64,000 nucleotides of DNA from Betaproteobacteria bacterium (GCA_019136545.1 JAGVUA010000075.1:1-64000), one strand, 5' to 3'. Positions 26,553 to 36,874 are shown, numbered from the stretch's first letter. Program-made: numbers and translations. Notes: a model not told the origin generated them from the sequence alone.

Positions 26553-26972
26553 TCAATTGCCGGATGCCGCCACGGGCGGCTTCAGGCCAAGGCGGCGCGC
26601 CCGCTTGATGAACCCGGCATCGAAAGTGGCGAAGCCGGCGCAAGCACCGGAAAGGGCGTGATGGAGGGCATCCGAGAAATCCAGGCCGCGCCGATAGCCG
26701 TCGACGGCCTGGCCGACGGCGGCAGCGCGATCCACTGTGACGTTTTCGACGGCAAGCAGATCGTCGAACAGGTCGGCGATATCGGCAGGCGGCATCTCGT
26801 AGACGCTGCGCAGCATCCATTCAAGCTCCTGCGCCACCGTCAGGGGAACGAACAGATCGGCGCCCGACGACAGCAGGGCGCGGGCGTCCCGCTGCTGTCG
26901 GCGCGTGGCGGCGTCGGCATCCGCCTCGGCGACGATGGCGCGCGCCAGGACGTTGGTATCGAGGGCGATCAC
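26553..26972 (-). CDS. PIN-domain toxin (VapC-like)
   Basis: Putative Mg-dependent RNase toxin of 139 residues. Acidic residues of the PIN active site appear in MIALDTNVLAR (Asp5), AQELEWML, YRRGLDFSDALHHALS and FATFDAGF. GTG start at 26972 overlaps the stop of the AbrB-type antitoxin by 4 nt, the usual antitoxin-first arrangement. Confidence 0.87.
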   Translation of the reverse strand: MIALDTNVLARAIVAEADADAATRRQQRDARALLSSGADLFVPLTVAQELEWMLRSVYEMPPADIADLFDDLLAVENVTVDRAAAVGQAVDGYRRGLDFSDALHHALSGACAGFATFDAGFIKRARRLGLKPPVAASGN

Positions 26973-27235
26973 CGCTTATCCGCCTTGGCGAGCCGCCGGG
27001 CGGCCGCCAGTCCCTGGAGCTCATCGATGGCAACCGGCGAACCCTGGTGGGTAACGCGGTCGAAGAGCACGGAGGCCGGTTTCCTGCCCGACGCCGTTGC
27101 CGGACGAACCACGATGCCGCTGCCGTCGGGGGCAAGCGCGACGTGAACGCGCGCTCCCGGCGCCAAGGCAACCTGGCGGCACAAATCCGCGGGCAGCACG
27201 ACCTGGCGCTTCCCCGAAAGGATCATGGATTTCAT
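26969..27235 (-). CDS. AbrB/MazE-type antitoxin
   Basis: 88-residue swapped-hairpin DNA-binding antitoxin: MKSMILSGKRQVVLPADLCRQVALAPGARVHVAL is the AbrB fold. ATG at 27235 with an AGGAG site 8 nt upstream. The C-terminal helix (residues 50-88) probably binds the PIN toxin. It likely autoregulates the pair; bases 27271-27305 just upstream contain a GTTCAACCGCGTTGAAC dyad that could be the operator. Confidence 0.82.
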   Translation of the reverse strand: MKSMILSGKRQVVLPADLCRQVALAPGARVHVALAPDGSGIVVRPATASGRKPASVLFDRVTHQGSPVAIDELQGLAAARRLAKADKR

Positions 27236-27292
27236 GTCGCCGCTCCTTTGTGTAACCGATCGAGGGCCAGTATAGGCGTTCGTCGGCAATTG

Positions 27293-27309
27293 TTCAACCG
27301 CGTTGAACG
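27293..27309. promoter_or_regulatory. Dyad upstream of the AbrB/PIN pair
   Basis: GTTCAA-CCGCG-TTGAAC: 6-bp arms around 5 nt, between the antitoxin start (27235) and the end of cidB (27313). A plausible operator for the AbrB-type antitoxin; it could equally be a hairpin at the end of cidB. Confidence 0.4.
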
Positions 27310-27312
27310 ACC

Positions 27313-28038
27313 TTACGCAACGACGATGAGCGATATCAGGATCGGCAGCAGCAGCGCGGTGGCGAGGCCGTTGAGGCCCATGGCCAGCGCGGCGAAGGCG
27401 CCGGTGGTTTCGGAGATCTGGAAGGCGCGCGCGGTGCCGATGCCGTGCGCGGCGACGCCGATGGCGAAGCCCTGCACGGCTTCGTCTTTCACGCGCAGCA
27501 GGCGGAACAGCCATTGGGCGATGACGGCGCCGATGATGCCGGTGGTGACGACCAGCACGGCGGTGAGCGAGGGCAGGCCGCCGATCTTTTCGGCGATGCC
27601 CATGGCGATCGGCGTCGTCACCGACTTCGGTGCCAGCGACATCAGCGTCGGCCGGCTGGCGCCGAGCGCCCAGCCGACGGCGATGGCGGAGACGATGGCG
27701 GTGAGCGAGCCGACGGCGAGCGCTATCAGCGCCGGCCCGAAGATGCGCTTCAGGCGCGGCAGCTGCGCGTAGAGCGGCACGGCCAGCGCCACGGTGGCCG
27801 GGCCGAGCAGGAAGTGCACGAACTGCGCGCCGTCGAAGTAGGTGGCGTAGGGCGTGCCGGTGAGCGTCAGCAACGCGACGATGATGGCGACGGCGATCGC
27901 CACCGGATTCGCCAGCGGGTTCATGCCCGAGCGCTCGTAGAGCCAGTGGGCGCCCTGGTAGGCGAGCAGCGTCAGCGTCAGGCCGAGCAGCGGCGAGGCG
28001 GCGAGATAGACCCAGATCTCGGTGAGGCGTGGCGTCAT
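27313..28038 (-). CDS. CidB/LrgB-family membrane protein
   Basis: Holin-like or transporter-associated inner-membrane protein of 241 residues, with about seven hydrophobic segments. LrgB motifs: SLAPKSVTTPIAMGIAEKIGG and GFAIGVAAHGIGTARAFQ. ATG 28038 overlaps the partner gene by 4 nt. Systems of this type affect murein hydrolase activity in Gram-positives and pyruvate or glycolate uptake elsewhere. Confidence 0.92.
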   Translation of the reverse strand: MTPRLTEIWVYLAASPLLGLTLTLLAYQGAHWLYERSGMNPLANPVAIAVAIIVALLTLTGTPYATYFDGAQFVHFLLGPATVALAVPLYAQLPRLKRIFGPALIALAVGSLTAIVSAIAVGWALGASRPTLMSLAPKSVTTPIAMGIAEKIGGLPSLTAVLVVTTGIIGAVIAQWLFRLLRVKDEAVQGFAIGVAAHGIGTARAFQISETTGAFAALAMGLNGLATALLLPILISLIVVA

Positions 28039-28050
28039 GGCTGACTTTCG
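28026..28050 (+). repeat. Dispersed 25-bp repeat, copy across the cidA/cidB junction
   Basis: GGCGTGGCGTCAT followed by GGCTGACTTTCG. It spans the last codons of cidA (HESQP, stop) and the first codons of cidB (ATG at 28038), so it lies in coding sequence at the 4-nt gene overlap. Confidence 0.5.
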
Positions 28051-28385
28051 TGCTTGCGCAGCAGGCGGCAGAGCAGCAGGCCGGTGACGGCGAGCGTGAT
28101 GGCGGTGCTGGCGACCAGCGCGACGACGATGGCCAGCCATTCGTCGCCGAGGCGGGCGAAATGCACCATGACGCCGGCGCCGGCGGGTACGAACAGCAGC
28201 GAGAGATGCTGGAGCAGCTTGTTGGCCGTGCCGCGGAGATCGTCCCGCACGCCGCCGCGGATGACTAGCGTGAGGAACAGCAGCGCCATGCCGACCACCG
28301 GTCCCGGAATGGGGAGCGTGAGGAACTGGACGATCACCTCGCCGGCGAGCTGGTAGAGCAACAGCAGCGTCAGTGCGCCGAGCAT
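28035..28385 (-). CDS. CidA/LrgA-family membrane protein
   Basis: 116-residue partner of the CidB/LrgB protein, with four membrane segments. Signature: LTLPIPGPVVGMALLFLTLVIRGGVRDDLRGTANKLLQHLSLLFVPAGAGVM. ATG at 28385, 4 nt after the symporter gene. Confidence 0.92.
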   Translation of the reverse strand: MLGALTLLLLYQLAGEVIVQFLTLPIPGPVVGMALLFLTLVIRGGVRDDLRGTANKLLQHLSLLFVPAGAGVMVHFARLGDEWLAIVVALVASTAITLAVTGLLLCRLLRKHESQP

Positions 28386-28389
28386 CGCC

Positions 28390-29943
28390 TCAGCCCGGAT
28401 GTCGGCCGTGTTCGATGTGGTGTTCGGCCACGTGGTGGGTTCCCATCGCCGCGTGGTGCTGCAGTTCGTGCAGCGGTCGACCGGGCGCCTTGTGGCCGAT
28501 CCATTGCGGCAGCAGCGAACCCGCTACCATGCCGACGGCCGAAACCAGCAGGCCGATCAGCTGCGGCGGCACGCCTTCCTCGCCCACCAGCGCGTAGGCG
28601 TAGAGATCGGAGCCTTCGCCGCTGCCGACCACCAGTACCTCGATCATGAGCCACGACAACAGGCCGCCGAAAATGGCCGCCAGCGCACCCTGCGTGGTGG
28701 CGCGCTTCCATAGGATGCCGCCGACCAGGGGCACGAAGGCGCCGGCCAGCGTGATTTTGTAGGCGTTCTCGACCATCTCGAAAATCGAGGAATGAGAATT
28801 GAGCGCGAAGGCCAGCACCAGACAGGTGAAGCCGATCAGCGTGGCGCGCATCACCCACAGGAAGCGATGGTCGCCCATGCGCGGGTAGAAGCCGCGGATG
28901 ACGTTTTCGGCGAAGGTGACGGAGGGCGCCAGCAGCGTCGCCGACGAGCAGCTCATGATGGCCGACAGCACGGCGCCGAAGAACAGCACTTGGGCGACCA
29001 GCGGCGTGTGCTGGAGCACCAGTGTCGGCAGGATCAGCTGGGTATCGCCGTCGAGCATCGGGTTGAACTGGGCCGGGTCGATCAGCGTTGCCGAGTAGGC
29101 GATGAACATCGGCACGAAGGTGAAGCAGAAGTAGATCGAGGCGCCGAGAATGGAGCCGGCAAGCGCGATCTTCGCCGTCTTGGCCGAGGTGACGCGCTGG
29201 AACACGTCCTGCTGCGGAATGGAGCCGAGCATCATGGTCACCCAGGCGCCGAGGAAGCTGATCCACTTCCAGAGGTCCGCCTCGGGGAAGAACTCGAGCT
29301 TGCCGGCGGCGGCGGCATGCTGGATGACCGCCGTGCCGCCACCGCTGACTTCGCCGGTGACGATCCAGGCGATGAACAGCAGGCCGCCCATCGACACGGC
29401 CATCTGCACGAAATCGAGAATGGCCACCGAGAACATGCCGCCGAAGGTGGTGTAGGCCAACACGATGGCGGCGCCGAGAATCATGCCGGTGTTCTGGGAG
29501 ATGCCGCCGTCGGTGACGATGAAGAAGATCAGCCCGAGCGCCTTGATTTGCGCCGCCACCCAGCCGAGATACGAGGCGACGATGCAAAGGGTGGTCAACA
29601 CCTCCACGGTGCGGTTGTAGCGCATGCGGTAGAAGTCGCCCAGCGTCAGGATGTTGAGTTTGTACAGGTAGCGCGAGAACAGGATGCCGGCGAGGATCAG
29701 ACACAGCGAGGAACCGAACGGATCGGCCACCACGCCGGTGAGGCCTTCCTTGACGAAGGTCGCCGAGACGCCGAACACCGCTTCGGCGCCGAACCAGGTG
29801 GCAAACACCGTCGCCATTACTACCGGCAACGGCAGGCTGCGGCCGGCGACCGCGAAATCCTTGGCGTTATGCACGCGCGTGGCGGCGAATAGGCCGATGC
29901 CGACGGAGATCATGAGATAGAGAATGACGAACCAGAGCAGCAT
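28390..29943 (-). CDS. Sodium:solute symporter (SSS family)
   Basis: 517-residue inner-membrane transporter with about 13 membrane segments. Family features: AGRSLPLPVVMATVFATWFGAEAVFGVSA near the N-terminus and GSIPQQDVFQRVTSAKTAKIA mid-protein. The cytoplasmic C-terminal tail is His-rich (HELQHHAAMGTHHVAEHHIEHGRH), possibly metal-binding. Substrate unknown. Next to CidA/B, which can be linked to organic-acid uptake, so a carboxylate is possible. Confidence 0.9.
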   Translation of the reverse strand: MLLWFVILYLMISVGIGLFAATRVHNAKDFAVAGRSLPLPVVMATVFATWFGAEAVFGVSATFVKEGLTGVVADPFGSSLCLILAGILFSRYLYKLNILTLGDFYRMRYNRTVEVLTTLCIVASYLGWVAAQIKALGLIFFIVTDGGISQNTGMILGAAIVLAYTTFGGMFSVAILDFVQMAVSMGGLLFIAWIVTGEVSGGGTAVIQHAAAAGKLEFFPEADLWKWISFLGAWVTMMLGSIPQQDVFQRVTSAKTAKIALAGSILGASIYFCFTFVPMFIAYSATLIDPAQFNPMLDGDTQLILPTLVLQHTPLVAQVLFFGAVLSAIMSCSSATLLAPSVTFAENVIRGFYPRMGDHRFLWVMRATLIGFTCLVLAFALNSHSSIFEMVENAYKITLAGAFVPLVGGILWKRATTQGALAAIFGGLLSWLMIEVLVVGSGEGSDLYAYALVGEEGVPPQLIGLLVSAVGMVAGSLLPQWIGHKAPGRPLHELQHHAAMGTHHVAEHHIEHGRHPG

Positions 29944-29962
29944 CGGAAGCGCCTTTGCCGAG

Positions 29963-31507
29963 TCAGTGGATCATGAGAAAGACCGCCAGCGCGGTCTGGA
30001 TGGCGACCAGGACGACCAGCCAGGTCAGGCGGCGGCGCTGCGCCGCCTGCTCCGCGCGCAATGCCGCCAGTTCGCCGGCCAGCGCGATGTGCGGCGGTGC
30101 GGCCAGTCCCCGGTGGACCAGGCGGGGCAACTGCGGCAGCAGCGTCGCCCATTGCGGCGTTTCCTGGCGGAGGCGCTTGATCAGGCCGCGCCAGCCGATC
30201 TGCTCGACCATCCAGCGTTCGAGGAATGGCTTGGCCGTTTGCCACAGATCGAGCTCGGGGTCGAGCTGGCGACCCAGCCCCTCGACGTTGAGCAGCGTCT
30301 TTTGAAGCAGGACGAGCTGCGGCTGAATTTCGACGTTGAAGCGACGCGAGGTCTGGAATAGCCGCAGCAGCACCTTGCCGAAGGAAATCTCCTTGAGCGG
30401 CCGATCGAAAATCGGCTCGCAGACGGCGCGCACCGCGGCTTCCAACTCGTCGACGCGCGTTTCCTTCGGCGCCCAGCCGGACTCGATGTGCGCCTCGGCG
30501 ACGCGGTGATAGTCGCGGCGAAAGAAGGCCAGGAAGTTGATGGCGAGGTAGTTCTTGTCGACTTCGTTGAGCGTGCCCATGATGCCGAAGTCGAGGGCGA
30601 CGTACTTGCCGAAATTCGGGCCGTCGGTCGCCACCAGGATGTTGCCGGGATGCATGTCGGCGTGGAAAAAACCGTCGCGGAACACTTGGGTGAAGAAAAT
30701 CTCGACGCCGGCGCGCGAAAGCTTCTTGAGATCCACGCCGGCCTCGCGCAGGCGATCGGTTTGCGAGATCGGAATGCCGCGCATGCGCTCCATCACCATC
30801 ACCGACGACGTGCACCAGTCCCAGCATACCTCGGGCACCTGAAGCAGCGGCGAGGGCGTGAAGTTGCGCCGCAGCTGCGAGCAGCTGGCCGCTTCGCGCA
30901 TCAGATCCAGTTCGTCGTGCAGGTGCTTGGCAAACTCCGCGACCACTTCGCGCGGCTTCAGACGTTTGCCGTCACTCCACAGGCGCTCCAGCAGACCGGC
31001 CAGCGTATCGAGCAGCGCGATGTCGTGGTCGATGACCGGCGCGATGCCCGGCCGGAGGATCTTCACCGCCACCTCGCGGCCGCCATCCTGTTCGTGCAGC
31101 GTGGCGAAGTGCACCTGGGCGACCGACGCCGATGCGACGGGCGCTGCGTCGAAAGTCGCGAACACTTCGGCGACCGGCTTGCCGTAGGCCCGCTCGAGTT
31201 CGGCGATCGCCTGTGCCGAGGGGAACGGCGGCACCTGGTCCTGCAGCTTGGCCAGTTCCTCGGCGATGTCCGGCGGCAGCAGGTCGCGGCGCGTGGACAG
31301 CACCTGGCCGAACTTGACGAAGATCGGGCCGAGCGACTCGAGGGCGCGGCGCAGCCGCTCGGCCCGCGGCGCCGACAGGTCGCGCCAGAACAGCACGGCG
31401 CCGATGAACCGGGCCGGGACATTGGTCGGGTCGTGATCGAGAATCAGCCGGTCGAGGCCCTGGCCGAGGCCGACGCGGACGATCTTGGTGAGGCGCAGTA
31501 GACGCAA
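29963..31507 (-). CDS. ubiB: Ubiquinone biosynthesis kinase-like protein UbiB
   Basis: Atypical kinase/ATPase of the ABC1/ADCK family needed for ubiquinone synthesis. Motifs: [32 protein letters not shown] (KxGQ), [22 protein letters not shown] and VALDFGIMG; two C-terminal membrane spans near the end ([20 protein letters not shown]). TTG at 31507 gives 514 residues and begins at the conserved RLLRLTKI block; no nearby ATG or GTG exists in frame. Alone, without ubiE/ubiJ. Confidence 0.92.
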   Translation of the reverse strand: MRLLRLTKIVRVGLGQGLDRLILDHDPTNVPARFIGAVLFWRDLSAPRAERLRRALESLGPIFVKFGQVLSTRRDLLPPDIAEELAKLQDQVPPFPSAQAIAELERAYGKPVAEVFATFDAAPVASASVAQVHFATLHEQDGGREVAVKILRPGIAPVIDHDIALLDTLAGLLERLWSDGKRLKPREVVAEFAKHLHDELDLMREAASCSQLRRNFTPSPLLQVPEVCWDWCTSSVMVMERMRGIPISQTDRLREAGVDLKKLSRAGVEIFFTQVFRDGFFHADMHPGNILVATDGPNFGKYVALDFGIMGTLNEVDKNYLAINFLAFFRRDYHRVAEAHIESGWAPKETRVDELEAAVRAVCEPIFDRPLKEISFGKVLLRLFQTSRRFNVEIQPQLVLLQKTLLNVEGLGRQLDPELDLWQTAKPFLERWMVEQIGWRGLIKRLRQETPQWATLLPQLPRLVHRGLAAPPHIALAGELAALRAEQAAQRRRLTWLVVLVAIQTALAVFLMIH

Positions 31508-31604
31508 GGTGCTTGGACGAGTAAAAAAATTGATGATTTTGCCCGGATTTGCTCCGTCCAGGAATACCGTGATGCGTATGCCTGGCCTGTGTTGTCCTCG
31601 TCTC

Positions 31605-33362
31605 CTAGTAGAACTTGTAACGGCTACCGCTACGGGTTGCGGGTGAGGTCGTCGCTTGCGGCGGCGCGTTCGGTTGGCGAGCGGCTGACATGGGCGCTCC
31701 GGCTGTTGGCGTGATGTCCGAGGATGTCCGGTGCACGCCCCGGGGCACGTAACCCAAATCTGCGGCCGAGCCAAGCGCATCCGCGGCCAAGTACATGATC
31801 GACAGCCACATCTCGGTCCCCTGGAGCCCTGGAGATTGTCCGGGAGCAAAAGCAAACCCTTTTCCGTCGATCCACCGATTCGCGATCAAGGGCACTTGGG
31901 CTTCCATGAAGGCAAGGATTTCATTTTGTCGATGCTTGGTCTGGCGCATCAACATCCAAAGAGGGTGGACGACGTCGAGCACGTTGCATGCGTTGACGTT
32001 TCGTTCTCTGAACCCCTCGTTTAAGCGAATATGGGCGAGGATGGTGTCAATCGCAGCGTCCGGATGCGGCACTGGAAGACCAAACTGAGCATAACTGCCG
32101 CGCGACAGCCGGTAATAGCCATTGACGGGCTGCAGCCATCCCTCCTGCGCGGAGCTGGCGCCCCACAGCCCGGTGTGCGGCGCGCAATGGGCGCCGAGCC
32201 AATCGAAAAGCGGCGCGATCGGACCGTCGAGGCCGTAATGGCGGCGATTGAAATAAAACGCGGTGGCGAGCGCATCCACCCAGCTTCCCGCTTCCCAGGC
32301 GTTTTGCTGCCATCGAAGTTGCCCCAAACGCTGGTGGACAGCCTCCGCCGACATGCTGTGCGCTGCGGCGAGAGGGCGCTTGAACGACGAGCCAAGCGCT
32401 TCGAGCGCATAGCCCACGGAAAGAATCATGTAATTCGCGTTGCCGTCAGCCATCTGCGCCAGCTGAGTGCCGGAGGGCTTTCCTGCAATCGGATCGAAAG
32501 GCATGCCGCTGACTTCGTCCTGCATCGCCTGAAGCCGAATCACCAAATCTTGCCGCGCCTGCAGGTCGGGCACCGCGCCAAAGCCGGCGGCAATTTCAAT
32601 TGCATCATTTAACGGACGAATGCTGCGGATCGGAGCGCCCGGTATATCGGCATACATGGGTTCCCCGCCGTGCTGGCATGCGCTGGCGGCAAGAATCGCC
32701 TGCCATTGTTCGGCGGCCCGACGGGCCAGGCCGCGGACCGCTGACTCGCGGGCCGTGCGGGTCCGCCGGTCCCGAATCTGTTTGGCGGGGTTCCCGGCAA
32801 CGATCGCATAGTCGGGAACGTCGCGCGTAACCACGCCGCCCGCCGCGATGATGCAATGGCTGCCAATGCGAACGCCGTCGACTACGATCGCGCTCGAACC
32901 GATCCAGACATCATCGCCAATCGTGATGCCCGACGACGACAATCCCTGCGTGTAGATCGGCCGAGCGAGGTCGTCGTGGCGGTGATTGAAGCCCAGGATG
33001 CTTGCATGGGCACCGATTCGTACGCCGCTGCCCAGCGTGACGCGGCCGCGCACGGTGGAAAACGGGTTGAAGGTGCATTGGTCCTTGGCGGTGATTTCAT
33101 CCGTGATGTACGCGTGCGCGGCGATGCTGCAATCCGCGCCGATCCGGACTCTTCCGGGTACCAGGCCGGCCAGCTGTGAAATGTAGCAACGTTCACCACA
33201 GGTGAACCGACCGCTGTTCGTCAACACTAGCTGGAATTCCCGCTGCGCCTGGCGCTGCTCAGGGGTCGCCTCATGCCAGAAAAGCCATGGACAATAATCG
33301 AAGCGCGTGGAAAACGGACTCTGGCCGGCCAAGGCAGTCGGCATCCGATCGATTTCTGTCAT
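31605..33362 (-). CDS. Hexapeptide acyltransferase fused to an alpha-helical (toroid-like) domain
   Basis: 585 residues. The N-terminal ~220 form a left-handed beta-helix acetyltransferase of the maltose/serine O-acetyltransferase type: [79 protein letters not shown]. The C-terminal ~330 residues are helical with repeated aromatic motifs ([46 protein letters not shown]), suggesting an alpha/alpha toroid; family unknown. Likely decorates a surface glycan. Lower GC than flanking genes. Confidence 0.75.
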   Translation of the reverse strand: MTEIDRMPTALAGQSPFSTRFDYCPWLFWHEATPEQRQAQREFQLVLTNSGRFTCGERCYISQLAGLVPGRVRIGADCSIAAHAYITDEITAKDQCTFNPFSTVRGRVTLGSGVRIGAHASILGFNHRHDDLARPIYTQGLSSSGITIGDDVWIGSSAIVVDGVRIGSHCIIAAGGVVTRDVPDYAIVAGNPAKQIRDRRTRTARESAVRGLARRAAEQWQAILAASACQHGGEPMYADIPGAPIRSIRPLNDAIEIAAGFGAVPDLQARQDLVIRLQAMQDEVSGMPFDPIAGKPSGTQLAQMADGNANYMILSVGYALEALGSSFKRPLAAAHSMSAEAVHQRLGQLRWQQNAWEAGSWVDALATAFYFNRRHYGLDGPIAPLFDWLGAHCAPHTGLWGASSAQEGWLQPVNGYYRLSRGSYAQFGLPVPHPDAAIDTILAHIRLNEGFRERNVNACNVLDVVHPLWMLMRQTKHRQNEILAFMEAQVPLIANRWIDGKGFAFAPGQSPGLQGTEMWLSIMYLAADALGSAADLGYVPRGVHRTSSDITPTAGAPMSAARQPNAPPQATTSPATRSGSRYKFY

Positions 33363-33376
33363 TTGTACTCCGTCTC

Positions 33377-35485
33377 TTAGGCTTTCTGTTGCAAATGCAG
33401 CCAGCGGATCAGGACACCCGCGGCGGGTAACCGAAATCGGCTTAATGTGAGGTCGCCATGAGCGGGGAACGGATCGGTGATCAACGGAACTTCAGCCGTC
33501 TGTTCCGCCGTCAGCCGTCCAGTGTCGAGGTATTCGCGGCATGCGCTTTGCAGCAGGTCAATGTCGTGCCCTCCGCCGAGCAGCCCGCGCAACATGGGCG
33601 CCCAGTGAAAGCCCGCTTGCTCGCGCCCTGTGCTTGAAGATCCCTTCTGAATCTCGCCTATGCCAACCTTGAGCGCCAACTGATCATACGATCGAACCGG
33701 ATAATGGCGCAGCCCGATTCGATCCATTGTTACCGCCGGTTGCTTTGACGGATCCTTCGTGCCGCGAAAAACAATGCGATGACTGCCTTTCTCGAGCTCG
33801 TAGCGGTCGAGATAGGGCCCGTAAAGCGCGCAGTTGAGCATCAACTTCCAGACCCAGGGATTTTCGTTCGGCTTGGGCGGCTTGAAGGAATACCGTTGTC
33901 GGATCCGGCGCAAAGGGTGGACTTCATCGGCGTCGTCGAATGGCGAAGGTCCATGGTTAAGCCACGGCACAAGAACATGGGAACTGTGACAGGAAGCGAG
34001 CCGGGATTCAAGTTCGTTCCGATCGCCTGCATCGATGAACTCATCGGCGTCGAGCGGAATGATCCAATCCGGAGAGAATCGCGCCAGTGCCGCATCCAGG
34101 AGCTGATTCGTCACCTTGGTTTGCTCGTACGCGCGATTGGAGAGCTTGGTGACGGTTATCGGCAAGCCTTCGTGTGCAAGGGCCGCGAGTATTTCGGCGG
34201 TGCCATCCAGCGCGTTATGTTCGGCAATGAGCAAGTGGTCGACATATCGGCAGTTCTCACGAACGAAGGCCTCGACGATATCGGCCTCATTGCCGATCAT
34301 GGCGACACCGACGAGCCTTAGCTTTCCCTGCGAAGCGCCGGCGCTCGGGGGCGGATGGTCGGTGGGGGGTGGCAGTGCCGAAGGCTGGGGAGTCCCGAGG
34401 CCGATCGTCGGCATCGCTGTCGAGGTCGGTGCCCGGCCAAGGATGGCCTCTCGAGTGGCTTCCAGGCACGCGCGACCGCGAAGCTGATCTGGCTCGAGAT
34501 AGGTCCCCTCGCCCCACTCGTTCCAGGCATTGATGAAGACGAGCTGTTCGTCATGCGGCGATGGTTCGCGAGTCTCGGCGATGGCCGTGGCGAGCCAGCG
34601 GTGGTAGTCGGCCAGGGAGAAGTTGACCATCAAGCTCGCCGACGAACCGCGCCTGGCCGTATTGTCCCAGTCGAGCGTCACGGACCTGAATCGACGATAT
34701 GCCACTGGCGGACGAGTCAGGAAAAAATCGACCATGCGCCGGTAATCGAGCAGCGTTCCGGAAAATCCTTGCAGCGATTGCGGCCACGCCTTGCGCGGGA
34801 CGACTGCCTTGGCGGCGCCATGAGGCGGAAATTCGCAGGTGGCGTCGAAGCCCGATCGAAGCGCCGCGTCGGGGGAGGGATCAAGGGATTCGGCGGCAAT
34901 CAGGTAAGGAGCCGCCTCGCCATGCCTGGCCGCTTCCGCACGCCAGCGCTCAACCGTGCCCGCCACGTCCGGAAACAGGCTGGTGCGATAGACGACGAGC
35001 ACGGGCCGTCCATCGATTCGGATATACCGTCGATCCCGGAAGTAGGGTAGAACGCTTCTCAGGAACGCGAGATCGTTTTGCGCGTCGTGTTCCTGGGCAA
35101 CAAGTACTTCGCTCTCCCGGCCATCCCAACGACGGGTCCAATTTTCGTTTGCCCAGCAGAGGCAGAACGGAAAGTCCGGGGTTCCGCTGGCCAGCATCCG
35201 TTCCAGCGGACGTTCAAGAAGGCGTCTGCCATTCTTGAAGAAGTAATAGTGGTAGCAAAACCCGTGAATACCGTGATCGCGAGCCAGGTCGGCCTGGGCT
35301 TCGAGGACGTCGGCAAGCCGCAAGTCATAGAACCCCAGGTCCGCCGGCAGCCTTGGTTGATAGTGGCCGGGGAAGAGCGGTTTCGCCGCCGCCACGTTGG
35401 TCCATTCCGTGAAGCCCTTGCCCCACCAGGCGTCGTTCTCGGGAATGGGGTGAAACTGGGGAAGGTAGAAGGCGAGAACTCGCAT
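33377..35485 (-). CDS. WbsX-like glycosyltransferase/GH99-like domain fused to a family 2-type glycosyltransferase
   Basis: 702 residues. Residues 1-350 are WbsX/GH99-like: [90 protein letters not shown] proline-rich linker (~365-390) joins a GT domain: [47 protein letters not shown] (DxD). Makes surface glycan; substrates unknown. Lies 3 nt after the GT2 gene and 14 nt before the acyltransferase gene. Confidence 0.82.
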   Translation of the reverse strand: MRVLAFYLPQFHPIPENDAWWGKGFTEWTNVAAAKPLFPGHYQPRLPADLGFYDLRLADVLEAQADLARDHGIHGFCYHYYFFKNGRRLLERPLERMLASGTPDFPFCLCWANENWTRRWDGRESEVLVAQEHDAQNDLAFLRSVLPYFRDRRYIRIDGRPVLVVYRTSLFPDVAGTVERWRAEAARHGEAAPYLIAAESLDPSPDAALRSGFDATCEFPPHGAAKAVVPRKAWPQSLQGFSGTLLDYRRMVDFFLTRPPVAYRRFRSVTLDWDNTARRGSSASLMVNFSLADYHRWLATAIAETREPSPHDEQLVFINAWNEWGEGTYLEPDQLRGRACLEATREAILGRAPTSTAMPTIGLGTPQPSALPPPTDHPPPSAGASQGKLRLVGVAMIGNEADIVEAFVRENCRYVDHLLIAEHNALDGTAEILAALAHEGLPITVTKLSNRAYEQTKVTNQLLDAALARFSPDWIIPLDADEFIDAGDRNELESRLASCHSSHVLVPWLNHGPSPFDDADEVHPLRRIRQRYSFKPPKPNENPWVWKLMLNCALYGPYLDRYELEKGSHRIVFRGTKDPSKQPAVTMDRIGLRHYPVRSYDQLALKVGIGEIQKGSSSTGREQAGFHWAPMLRGLLGGGHDIDLLQSACREYLDTGRLTAEQTAEVPLITDPFPAHGDLTLSRFRLPAAGVLIRWLHLQQKA

Positions 35486-35488
35486 GGT

Positions 35489-36874
35489 TCATCGGGACGG
35501 CAGCGGGAAGCCGAGATCGCTCGCATACTTGAGTAGCGTCCCCGGGTCGATCAGATGGCCCATGCCTTGTGACAGGGTAGCCAGGTCAAGTCGACGCTGC
35601 GAATCGCTGTCTTGCCGCAACATCTCGGCGAGCGGACCTGATGAAGTTGCCAAACGTTGATGCCATTGTCCAAAAATCCTGTCTGCTTCGTTGAGGGCCA
35701 ATTCAGCCGACTCCGAAATCGTATTCTTGTCGTGCAGGCGGTAACGATAAATGGGTTCGTCCACGTAGGCAGGTTCCGAAACGAGAATGGCATCGAGGCA
35801 GAAGGCCCAGTCGTGGTTATAGCGATACGGCTGGAAACCGCCGACTTCGTGCCACAGGCTTTTCTCGAAGAACAGGTTGCCCGTCGAGACCGCGACATTG
35901 TGGGAAGGAAAGGCTGCGCCGATGCTTCGATATTCGTGAAGATCGTCATTTCCCCGCATGAGCGCGTCGACCCGGGCGGATTCGCCATACCGAACCGGTT
36001 GCCCGGCTTCGTCGATGTAAGCCAGATTGGAAAATGCCCATCGAGCTCGTGCTGCGAACATGGCGCGCACCAGCAGGTCCACGCGCTCCGGGTCGTAGCG
36101 ATCGTCGGTATTGAGGATGCCGATCAGCGCTCCTGATGCCATCGAGATTCCCTCGTTGAGGGTTGCGTGCGCCCCGCGATTTTCTCGATAGTGAAACTTA
36201 TGGGGGAATGGCAAGCTGCGAGTGGCGGTTTGTATCGCACCAACGCTGCCGTCTTGTGAACCATCATCGATGATGATCAGTTCGATATCCTTGTACGTCT
36301 GGCATGCCACCGAGGCGATCGCCTCGCGCACATAGCGCTCGTGGTTGTAACACGGCGCGACGATGGATACTTTGGGACGTTGGCCGGTCAACGGAGGCAG
36401 CGTATTCCGCCTGTAGAAAATACAATGAGCCAAACGACCGTCGTCCGAGGGGGGCGATATCGTTTGTCCGAGTTCTTGCGCCGCCGCCGCCAAGGCGAGT
36501 CCGACGTTCTTGAAAAAGGACGGATATTCGATCGTCAGCAAGGGCCACGCTTGTATGAGCACCCGACAGGCCTCCACCGCCCTTCCCGCCTGGAATAAGG
36601 TGACACCGAGCATATGCAGGGCATCGAAATTCCGCGGATCGATCGAGAGCGCCTGCCGGTAAAGGCTTTCAGCTTCGGTTAGCCGGTCGGCGCGCTGTAA
36701 ATCGAGCGCCCGGCCCATCAGTTGCGGAAGCTGTCCGGATGATTCGCGCGCACCGAATTCGCGTGTGCCGCGATGCGGATCATTGGCAGGCGCTGCAACA
36801 AGCGCGCCGCAGCAGTGTTTTAAGCGTTTGCCGCTGCCGCAAGTGCAGGGTTGATTACGGAGAGCTTGACTCAT
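35489..36874 (-). CDS. Glycosyltransferase family 2 with N-terminal SEC-C zinc motif and TPR
   Basis: 461 residues. SEC-C motif at residues 8-23 (QPCTCGSGKRLKHCCG), TPR-like helices at ~45-130 (AESLYRQALSIDPRNFDALHMLG), GT2 domain at ~165-400: SIVAPCYNHERYVREAIASVACQTYKDIELIIIDDGS, NTDDRYDPER, HDWAFCLDAILVSEP. First gene of the three-gene glycan operon; divergent from argS. The zinc motif on a glycosyltransferase is unusual. Confidence 0.82.
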   Translation of the reverse strand: MSQALRNQPCTCGSGKRLKHCCGALVAAPANDPHRGTREFGARESSGQLPQLMGRALDLQRADRLTEAESLYRQALSIDPRNFDALHMLGVTLFQAGRAVEACRVLIQAWPLLTIEYPSFFKNVGLALAAAAQELGQTISPPSDDGRLAHCIFYRRNTLPPLTGQRPKVSIVAPCYNHERYVREAIASVACQTYKDIELIIIDDGSQDGSVGAIQTATRSLPFPHKFHYRENRGAHATLNEGISMASGALIGILNTDDRYDPERVDLLVRAMFAARARWAFSNLAYIDEAGQPVRYGESARVDALMRGNDDLHEYRSIGAAFPSHNVAVSTGNLFFEKSLWHEVGGFQPYRYNHDWAFCLDAILVSEPAYVDEPIYRYRLHDKNTISESAELALNEADRIFGQWHQRLATSSGPLAEMLRQDSDSQRRLDLATLSQGMGHLIDPGTLLKYASDLGFPLPSR

